Below are positions 54,627 to 64,000 of a stretch of 64,000 nucleotides of DNA, piece after piece. The translations under genes were made by a program, and so were the position numbers. The stretch comes from Burkholderiales bacterium. GTDB lineage: Bacteria > Pseudomonadota > Gammaproteobacteria > Burkholderiales > JABEVD01. How positions within the stretch are numbered: position 1 is the first letter of the stretch; the number at the start of each line of letters is the position of its first letter. The notes under the pieces are model-generated. The model saw only the letters and a program-made list of their open reading frames with translations, was not told where the DNA came from and searched no databases. The stretch covers positions 16,877 through 80,876 of the forward strand of contig JAIELG010000019.1 in NCBI GenBank assembly GCA_019753155.1. Reading direction: 5' to 3'.

Positions 54627-55365
54627 CGTGAATTTCGGCCAGACTTTCTATGACGGCACGCACATGTTCCATCGCCACCTTGAGTACTGTATTGACGTCT
54701 TCGAGCCGCACGCCATGGACGCTGTCCGCCCTGCCCGCAGCGTAATTGGCGACGACTGCGATGGTGGCATAACACAGTCCTGCTTCCTTCGCCAGAATCG
54801 CTTCCGGCATCCCGGTCATGCCGACGATGTCCGCCCCATCGCGCTCCAGCCGGTTGATTTCCGCAGCCGACTCCAGCCTCGGCCCCTGAGTCGCAGCATA
54901 CACTCCGCCGTCAAACACGGCTTTTCCGGATATCCCGGCCGCCCGCAGGCATTTCTGTCGCAGATCCTCGCAATAGGGTTCGGTGAAATCGGTATGGGTC
55001 ACCGGTTTGTCTCGCGTATCGAAAAAACTTGATTTGCGTCCGTGGGTATAGTCGATGATCTGGTCCGGAATAATCAGACTGCCGGGAGCGAGATCGCTGC
55101 GGATTCCGCCCACCGAGGCCACGGAAACGACATGACTTGCATTCTGGGAACTGAGCGCCCAGATATTGGCCCGATAATTCACATCGTGCGGGGGGATGGT
55201 ATGGGCATAACCGTGGCGTGCAAGAAAAATGACTTCATGCCCCCTGATTCTCCCGAAAGTCAACGCCCCGGATGGTTCGCCATAGGGCGTGCGCATGACA
55301 AGACGCTTGGTGACTTCCATATTCCCGAGCTGCGTGAGTCCCGAGCCTCCGATTATCGCCAGCAT
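54619..55365 (-). CDS. S-methyl-5'-thioinosine phosphorylase (MTAP/PNP family)
   Basis: A 248-residue phosphorylase: [11 protein letters not shown], the phosphate loop around [41 protein letters not shown] and [12 protein letters not shown]. In the base-binding region it has [11 protein letters not shown], with Asn where adenosine-specific MTAP has Asp. That favours 6-oxopurine substrates, so methylthioinosine is the better call than methylthioadenosine. Its product hypoxanthine can be used by hpt, one base upstream. It overlaps def by eight bases. Confidence 0.82.
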   Translation of the reverse strand: MLAIIGGSGLTQLGNMEVTKRLVMRTPYGEPSGALTFGRIRGHEVIFLARHGYAHTIPPHDVNYRANIWALSSQNASHVVSVASVGGIRSDLAPGSLIIPDQIIDYTHGRKSSFFDTRDKPVTHTDFTEPYCEDLRQKCLRAAGISGKAVFDGGVYAATQGPRLESAAEINRLERDGADIVGMTGMPEAILAKEAGLCYATIAVVANYAAGRADSVHGVRLEDVNTVLKVAMEHVRAVIESLAEIHDD

Positions 55366-55366
55366 G

Positions 55367-55915
55367 TCATTCTTCCTTCAATGCATAGATAGCCGGCAAA
55401 TTACGCCATGCGCCATGCACGTCCATGCCGAATCCGAACACGTATCTGTCGGGCAGGGAGAGCCCTACGAAATCCGCCTGTATCGGCTTTGGTTTCTTGA
55501 TTTTCTTGTCGCAAAAAACCGCACTGTAAAAGCCCGCGGCTCCCTCCGCCATGACCCGTTCCCTGACGCCGGCCATGGTTTCCCCTTCATCGAGAATATC
55601 GTCCAGTACCAGGACAATCCGGCCGCGCGCATTCTCTCTGGGCATGACCCGCCAGTCCAGATTGCCGCCCCCGGTTTTATTCCCATAGCGGCTGACATGA
55701 ATATAATCGAAATCCAGCGGGAAGTTGAGCAAGGGCAGCAACTGGCCCGTGAACACGACGGCCCCCCCCATGATACTGAGCACCAGGGGGTGGGCGTCCG
55801 AGAGTTTTTGCGAGATTTCTCCGGCAACCCGCTCAACTGCCGCAGCAACCGTTTCGGAGGAATAAATCAGCTCGGCGTTATTAAGGATTTCCCAGGCTTC
55901 TTTTGCGCTCAGCAT
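55367..55915 (-). CDS. hpt: hypoxanthine-guanine phosphoribosyltransferase
   Basis: A 182-residue phosphoribosyltransferase. The PRPP motif is [14 protein letters not shown], the N-terminal [14 protein letters not shown] loop and YGNKTGGG flexible loop are present, and [29 protein letters not shown] is the C-terminal signature. It rescues hypoxanthine or guanine. Start 55915 is chosen ([11 protein letters not shown]); it overlaps the galU stop by seven bases. Confidence 0.9.
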   Translation of the reverse strand: MLSAKEAWEILNNAELIYSSETVAAAVERVAGEISQKLSDAHPLVLSIMGGAVVFTGQLLPLLNFPLDFDYIHVSRYGNKTGGGNLDWRVMPRENARGRIVLVLDDILDEGETMAGVRERVMAEGAAGFYSAVFCDKKIKKPKPIQADFVGLSLPDRYVFGFGMDVHGAWRNLPAIYALKEE

Positions 55916-56805
55916 GTTTTTGATGAATTGCCGCCGACTTTCGAGCGGATAATCATCTCCTCGCATCCTGCCCTGACTTCCGGATGCTTGAGTGCAAAAG
56001 CCAGAGTCGCCTCAAGATAGCCCAGCTTGCTGCCGCAATCGTATCGCGTGCCGTGGAATTGATAGGCGAGCACTTCTTCCTCTTTCATCAATTCGGCAAT
56101 GCCATCCGTCAATTGTATTTCCCCGCCTGCACCGGTTTGAACATGCTTCAGATGATGAAAAATTCTCGGCGTCAATATGTAGCGCCCGACCACGGCCAGG
56201 GTGGAAGGCGCATCCGCCGGCTTGGGTTTCTCGACGATCCCGGTAATCGGTTGATGTCTGTCGACTGCGACTGAATCCGTCTTCACCACACCATAATGCC
56301 CGGTATCTTCGAGCGGAATATCCTGCACGCCGAGCACTGAACACTGATTGCGCTCGTAAACTTCTATCATTTGCAGAATGGTCGGCTTCTCCGAATCGAT
56401 CAAATCGTCCGCCAGCAACACGGCAAACGGTTCTTCGCCTATGACGGGCAATGCGCACAGTACGGCATGGCCAAGCCCCAGGGCATCGGATTGCCGGACG
56501 AAAATGCAATTGACATTCTGTGGAATGAGGTTGCGGATTTCATTCAGAACATCGTATTTTCCCCTTGCCTCGAGTACTGCCTCAAGTTCGTAGTTCTTGT
56601 CGAAGTGATCCTCGATTGCGCGCTTGTTCCGCCCGGTGATGAACACCATATCGGTGATGCCCGCAGCAATGGCTTCTTCGACCGCATACTGGATGAGCGG
56701 CTTGTCGACAATAGGCAACATCTCCTTGGGACTTGCTTTCGTCGCCGGTAAAAACCGGGTTCCCATCCCGGCTACAGGAAAAACCGCCTTGGTTATTTTT
56801 TTCAT
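55909..56805 (-). CDS. galU: UTP--glucose-1-phosphate uridylyltransferase
   Basis: A 298-residue nucleotidyltransferase making UDP-glucose for envelope polysaccharides. Motifs: [25 protein letters not shown] (nucleotide loop), [30 protein letters not shown] and [12 protein letters not shown] [19 protein letters not shown]. It is 22 bases after ligA and coupled to hpt. Confidence 0.96.
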   Translation of the reverse strand: MKKITKAVFPVAGMGTRFLPATKASPKEMLPIVDKPLIQYAVEEAIAAGITDMVFITGRNKRAIEDHFDKNYELEAVLEARGKYDVLNEIRNLIPQNVNCIFVRQSDALGLGHAVLCALPVIGEEPFAVLLADDLIDSEKPTILQMIEVYERNQCSVLGVQDIPLEDTGHYGVVKTDSVAVDRHQPITGIVEKPKPADAPSTLAVVGRYILTPRIFHHLKHVQTGAGGEIQLTDGIAELMKEEEVLAYQFHGTRYDCGSKLGYLEATLAFALKHPEVRAGCEEMIIRSKVGGNSSKTC

Positions 56806-56827
56806 GATGCCATCCCTAGAAAATTAA

Positions 56828-59949
<3,122 letters not shown>

Positions 59950-59963
59950 ATCGACCTCAAATT

Positions 59964-62900
59964 TTAGTTTGTCATTATACCGCTGCTTTGCCTGGAAACA
60001 GTCTCCACATTCACTGCAACGACGCGGGAAACCCCTTGTTCCTGCATGGTCACCCCGATGAGCTGGTGAGCCATTTCCATGGTGATTCTGTTATGACTGA
60101 TGAACAGAAACTGGGTATGTTCGGACATTTTCCTGACCATAGCACAAAACCGGTCGGTATTGCTTTCATCCAGAGGCGCATCCACTTCGTCCAGAAGGCA
60201 GAACGGCGCGGGATTCAATTTGAACAGGGAGAATACCAGAGAAAGCGCAACCAGCGCCTTTTCCCCACCTGACAGGAGGCGTATCGAAGCGTTTTTTTTG
60301 CCCGGAGGCTGCGCCTCGATTTCCATTCCGCTGTCCATGATCTGTTCGCCCGTCAATACCAGCCTTGCCTGCCCCCCATCGAACAACTGGCGGAAGCATT
60401 CGCCAAGGTTCCTGTTGACCTCGTCGAACGTCATCATGAGGCGTTCCCTGGTTTCGCGGTCGATTCTGCGGATTGCATTTTCCAGCGTATCAACTGCTGC
60501 GCTCAAATCCGAATACTGGGAATCGAGATAAACTTTACGCTCCTGCGCAGCCTCCAGTTCCTCGAAAGCCGCCAGATTGACGGCGCCCAGGCTTTCGATT
60601 TTTCCATTCAATCGGGCGATTTCGCTCTGCAGGAATACGGCCCCAGGCGCATTGTCCAACATCCCGAGCAATTCTTCCTCGTTTGCCCCTGAATTTACCA
60701 GGAATTCCCCGAACTGGGCTTCGCTGATCCGGGCTTCCTGCTCCTTGAGCCGTATATCATTGAGACGCTCCCGCAATGGAATCAATTTCAGATCGGATTC
60801 CTGGCGCATCCGGTCGGTTTCTTTCAGTTCGAACGACATATCCTCGCTCGCCTTGCGTGAATGAAGGAGCGCCGCTTCCCGCGCTGCGCGAACAATCAGC
60901 GCCTGCTGCAAAGCATTTTCCAGGGGCTTTGCATCCAGCGTCGAGATTTCCTCCTCTAGCCTCTCCAGAGCGCCCGAGCTTTGCTCGATGGTTTTCGAGA
61001 GAAATACCAGCCTGCCTGTCAATTCCTCGAGCTTCACCATACAGGATTTTTCGTGGAATGCCGCTTCCTGGCTTTTCCTGGAGGCTTCCTGCACCAGATG
61101 GTTTCGCTCTTCCGATCTTTTTTCGACGGCATCGAGATCTTGCCCAAGATCCTTCAAGCGCTGCCTCGAAATTTCCGTGCGCTCCCGTGAAAGCAAGATT
61201 TTTTTCTCGATTTCGCGTTGCCTTTCGAGTTCGACAACAAGCTGGACATCGATCTCCCTGATTTCGGCATCGATGCGACCGGCCTGCTGAACGGTGCGCT
61301 CGTTCATTTCCGAGACCTTGAGTCGCTGCAACTGAAGCTCATGTTTCTCTTCATCGAGCCGTGCGATTCGGGCATGAGTCGCCCTCAATGCCGCCTCGAA
61401 TCCTGCAACCTCGCGCTCCAGAAGCAGCAACGCTTGCCTGGCTGTATCCAGGTTCGCTGCGGTTTCGGCTTCGGTTTCACGCAATCCTTCGAGTTCCTGC
61501 TGACGAACCAGAACCCCATGCAGCTTGGCATCGGGTCCGTAATAATGAATGCTGTGCCGCGTGATGAGATGTCCCTGTGGCGTCACGAGCGATTCTCCGG
61601 CTTCGAGCCTCGAACGCAAAGTCAAGGCATCATTCATGTCCTTCGCGATATAAACGGATGCAAGCCACTCGCCAAGCGCGCCTGCGAATGCCTGTTCGTC
61701 CAGACTGAGCAGATCGCGCAGGGGCTTGAGTCCGTTTCCCACATGCGCAGGCGCCGATCCAGCCTGCGCAATAACGGCTTCTCCCGATGGAGGGGAACCC
61801 TGCCAGGACACATCGACCAAGATGGCGTTGACGCGTTCGCGCAGCACGGATTCCAAGGCGTTTTCCCACCCCGATGCAATTTTGATTTTCGACCAGAGGC
61901 GGGGCAGGTGTTCGAATCGGTTTTCAGTCAGCCACGCTTTCAGGCCGGATGCGTTGTCCATACCATTCTGTATCGCTTCCAGTGCATCGATTCGCGCCCT
62001 GATTCCGTCCATGCGCTGCTCATGCTCCCGCAGCCGCGAAGCCCCCTCCTGCCTCGAAGCACGGGCTTCCTCCAGGCGCTTCGATTGCTCGTCCAAAGCA
62101 AGCCTTTCGGACTCGACAGCAGCCATCACCCCGGCGAGATTGTTTTCGAGCTTCAGCAGTTCTGCTTCGTCAGGACGGGGAAGCGATTGCAGTGAATGGG
62201 CGAGCTGTTCCCGCCTTTTCCTGAACTGATCGACCGTCCTGCATGTATGCCCCAAATGGGCTTGTTCGATGTTCTCTTCATGTTCGCTTTTGGAGAGGGC
62301 AAGCCTGGCTTCCTCGAACAGGCTTCTTGCCAGCTTTACCCCTTGCTCCGCTTCGGAAAAAGCCGCCCTGCACTTTTCCAGTTCCCGCACGAGCGTTTCG
62401 CGTTGCAGATGGCTTCGTGCCAGATTGTCTTCCCATTGCCGCTTGTTTTCGAGCGCCTCGTCGTTTTGCTTCCGGAGCGATTCGAGTTCAGTTTTTCCGG
62501 CTTCGATGCGGGCATCCATCCCGGCTCTAGAATGCCTGACATGATCGATTTCCTGCTGCAATCTGGACACTTCGGCATTGGCCTGATACAGCCCGCCCTG
62601 CGTGTCCTGAAGCAATCGGGTTGCCGAGTCATGGTCTTCACGCATCCTGATCAATCTGTTCTCGATATGCCTCAGGCTGGCTGTTTCGGCTTCGATCCCG
62701 GTTTCGAGCCGGGAAATTTCATCGAGCAGCTTACGCCTGCCCTCGCCTGCCTGGATTTTTTTCCTCAGCCACAGGAGATTCCGGGTCGTTTTCAGATGGC
62801 TCTGCAATTCTCGATAGGTTCTGGCGATGCGGGCCTGCGCTTCGAGGTGTTCGATCCGCCCCCCAATTTCGCTCAGGATGTCTTCGACGCGCACCAGATT

Positions 62901-63467
62901 GTCTTTCGTTCCCGAGAGGTGGATTTCGGTTTCCCGTCTGCGATCCCTGTATTTGGATATGCCCGCGGCTTCTTCGAGGAAAGTTTTCAATTCTTCCGGA
63001 TCGGCTTCTATAATCCTGGAAATCATGCCCTGCTCGATGATGGCATAAGCGTTGCCGCCTAGTCCCGTACCCAGGAATATGTCCGCCACATCCTTGCGCC
63101 TGACCCGGATATTGTTGATGAAATAAGTCGATTCGGCATCGCGTTGCAGCACGCGCTTGACCGATATTTCGGCATAATTCGACCATTGCCCCGCAGCCTT
63201 GCCCTGGCTGTTGTCGAAAACCAGTTCGACGCTTGCGCGCGCAACCGGCTTCCTGCTTCCTGAACCGTTGAAAATCACGTCCTGCATGGATTTACCGCGC
63301 AGTGCGGATGCTTTCGATTCCCCGAGCACCCAGCGCAAGGCATCGATGATGTTCGATTTTCCGCAACCGTTTGGACCGACAATGCCGACTATCCGGCCAG
63401 GGGTGTGGATGGGGGTCGGATCGACGAAAGATTTGAAACCGGACAGTTTGATCTGAGAAAGTCGCAA
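59964..63467 (-). CDS. smc: chromosome segregation protein SMC
   Basis: An 1167-residue SMC ATPase. The N-terminal ATP-binding half has LSGFKSFVDPTPIHTPGR and Walker A GPNGCGKSNIIDALRW. Two long coiled coils follow (about 170-490 and 650-1000), with a hinge near 510-640. The C-terminal signature is LLSGGEKALVALSLVFS with Walker B FCLLDEVDAPLDESN. It organises and segregates the chromosome. scpA/scpB are not in the window. It is first of smc-zipA-ligA-galU-hpt. Confidence 0.97.
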   Translation of the reverse strand: MRLSQIKLSGFKSFVDPTPIHTPGRIVGIVGPNGCGKSNIIDALRWVLGESKASALRGKSMQDVIFNGSGSRKPVARASVELVFDNSQGKAAGQWSNYAEISVKRVLQRDAESTYFINNIRVRRKDVADIFLGTGLGGNAYAIIEQGMISRIIEADPEELKTFLEEAAGISKYRDRRRETEIHLSGTKDNLVRVEDILSEIGGRIEHLEAQARIARTYRELQSHLKTTRNLLWLRKKIQAGEGRRKLLDEISRLETGIEAETASLRHIENRLIRMREDHDSATRLLQDTQGGLYQANAEVSRLQQEIDHVRHSRAGMDARIEAGKTELESLRKQNDEALENKRQWEDNLARSHLQRETLVRELEKCRAAFSEAEQGVKLARSLFEEARLALSKSEHEENIEQAHLGHTCRTVDQFRKRREQLAHSLQSLPRPDEAELLKLENNLAGVMAAVESERLALDEQSKRLEEARASRQEGASRLREHEQRMDGIRARIDALEAIQNGMDNASGLKAWLTENRFEHLPRLWSKIKIASGWENALESVLRERVNAILVDVSWQGSPPSGEAVIAQAGSAPAHVGNGLKPLRDLLSLDEQAFAGALGEWLASVYIAKDMNDALTLRSRLEAGESLVTPQGHLITRHSIHYYGPDAKLHGVLVRQQELEGLRETEAETAANLDTARQALLLLEREVAGFEAALRATHARIARLDEEKHELQLQRLKVSEMNERTVQQAGRIDAEIREIDVQLVVELERQREIEKKILLSRERTEISRQRLKDLGQDLDAVEKRSEERNHLVQEASRKSQEAAFHEKSCMVKLEELTGRLVFLSKTIEQSSGALERLEEEISTLDAKPLENALQQALIVRAAREAALLHSRKASEDMSFELKETDRMRQESDLKLIPLRERLNDIRLKEQEARISEAQFGEFLVNSGANEEELLGMLDNAPGAVFLQSEIARLNGKIESLGAVNLAAFEELEAAQERKVYLDSQYSDLSAAVDTLENAIRRIDRETRERLMMTFDEVNRNLGECFRQLFDGGQARLVLTGEQIMDSGMEIEAQPPGKKNASIRLLSGGEKALVALSLVFSLFKLNPAPFCLLDEVDAPLDESNTDRFCAMVRKMSEHTQFLFISHNRITMEMAHQLIGVTMQEQGVSRVVAVNVETVSRQSSGIMTN

Positions 63468-63489
63468 TTTAATCCGCAGTGCAAAACGT

Positions 63490-63495
63490 TATAAT
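63490..63495 (+). promoter_or_regulatory. -10 box of queF
   Basis: TATAAT 30 bases before the queF ATG. The -35 is poor (ATTTAA/TTTAAT about 16-17 bases upstream). AGAAAGG is the ribosome site eight bases before the ATG. Confidence 0.4.
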
Positions 63496-63524
63496 ACCGG
63501 TATTCAGTTATAGAAAGGCACGGC

Positions 63525-63923
63525 ATGATCCTGGAAATATTCCCCAATCCGAATCCGGACCGCGATTACCATATCCATATGGAAATCCCGGAATTCACCT
63601 GCCTGTGCCCGAAAACCTCGCAACCCGATTTCGCGACGCTTTATCTCGACTACATCCCGAACGAAACTTGCATCGAGCTTAAAAGTCTCAAATTATATAT
63701 CGTCTCGTATCGCAGCAAGGGCGCTTTTCACGAAGCGGTGACAAACCTGATCCTGGATGACCTGATTGCAGCAACCCAACCCCGTTTCATGCGCCTGACT
63801 GCAAAATTTTACGTCCGGGGCGGTATTTTCACAAACGTCGTGGCCGAACACAGAATGGATGGATGGGAGCCCCGCCCCCTGGTCGATCTTTCAAGGTTCG
63901 AGCCGCAGTCGAATATTCGCTAA
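63525..63923 (+). CDS. queF: NADPH-dependent 7-cyano-7-deazaguanine reductase (short form)
   Basis: A 132-residue unimodular QueF (YkvM-like) that reduces preQ0 to preQ1 for queuosine. The nucleophilic Cys lies in [13 protein letters not shown], the family QueF motif is ELKSLKLY, and [12 protein letters not shown] and [14 protein letters not shown] follow. It is divergent from smc. Confidence 0.95.
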   Translation: MILEIFPNPNPDRDYHIHMEIPEFTCLCPKTSQPDFATLYLDYIPNETCIELKSLKLYIVSYRSKGAFHEAVTNLILDDLIAATQPRFMRLTAKFYVRGGIFTNVVAEHRMDGWEPRPLVDLSRFEPQSNIR

Positions 63924-63930
63924 GAAAACC

Positions 63931-64000
63931 CTAACCCGCATATTTCATGGGTGTCCGGAAATTCAGTTTTTTCAGCAGGCGGTTGATGTTCAGTCGCGTT
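63931..64000 (-). pseudogene. C-terminal end of a probable transposase (gene runs off the window)
   Basis: The minus frame ending at the TAG of 63931 encodes RLNINRLLKKLNFRTPMKYAG as its last residues. A final 'LN.RTPxxY' helix is typical of rve/DDE integrase-core transposases of the IS481/IS3 kind. Only 22 residues are visible, so family and completeness cannot be settled. Confidence 0.4.

Overview
The window is 64 kb of dense, mostly housekeeping chromosome from a Gram-negative proteobacterium. Three things point to a betaproteobacterium, possibly near Gallionellaceae/Nitrosomonadales: the run rpsB-tsf-pyrH-frr-uppS-cdsA-dxr-rseP-bamA-skp-lpxD-fabZ-lpxA-lpxB-rnhB, the surE-pcm-nlpD and suhB/trmJ-cysE-iscR arrangements, and a type II secretion locus with the short, PDZ-less GspC. 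That placement is inference from gene order and protein style. No rRNA, tRNA or CRISPR array was seen.

Layout. 1-3166: end of uup, an RlmK-type rRNA methyltransferase, a small secreted protein, and rnfH-ratA divergent from smpB. 3170-6120: surE-pcm-nlpD followed, in overlap, by a NarL-type response regulator where rpoS usually sits. 6203-16496: a complete core type II secretion locus in two divergent arms (gspC-D-E-F on minus, gspG-H-I-J-K-L-M-N on plus), with gspH apparently starting at a non-standard codon. 16499-23110: accessory envelope genes, namely a DUF1624 membrane acyltransferase, a large polyglycine lipoprotein, a PglL-type O-oligosaccharyltransferase, and a DUF3443 pepsin-like lipoprotein with its DUF2844 partner. 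This is the least understood part. 23115-28333: acyl-CoA synthetase, RhlE helicase, TypA. 28391-44025 (minus): RNA modification genes, then RNase HII, lipid A synthesis, outer membrane assembly, isoprenoid/phospholipid/undecaprenyl synthesis, ribosome recycling, UMP kinase, EF-Ts and S2, with a structured S2 leader and a terminator-like hairpin between rpsB and tsf. 44263-47609: map-glnD on plus. 47586-51882: an iscR-cysteine desulfurase pair with no iscU after it, cysE, trmJ, a decayed duplicate of the trmJ 5' end, and suhB. 51882-52182: a roughly 300-bp MITE-like element whose left edge supplies the suhB stop codon. 52298-54107: motAB. 54111-63467 (minus): smc-zipA-ligA-galU-hpt-MTI phosphorylase-def. 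63525-63923: queF, then the end of a probable transposase.

How the genes work together. Much of the window builds the envelope: LpxA/D/B and FabZ make lipid A, BamA/Skp/RseP assemble and monitor the outer membrane, Dxr/UppS/CdsA/GalU supply lipid and sugar precursors, and NlpD and ZipA act in division. The Gsp machine exports folded periplasmic proteins. The lipoproteins and PglL-like enzyme beside it may be its clients or modifiers, but that is a hypothesis. The 3' genes def, S-methyl-5'-thioinosine phosphorylase and hpt form a compact cluster in which the last two make a coherent purine-salvage step.
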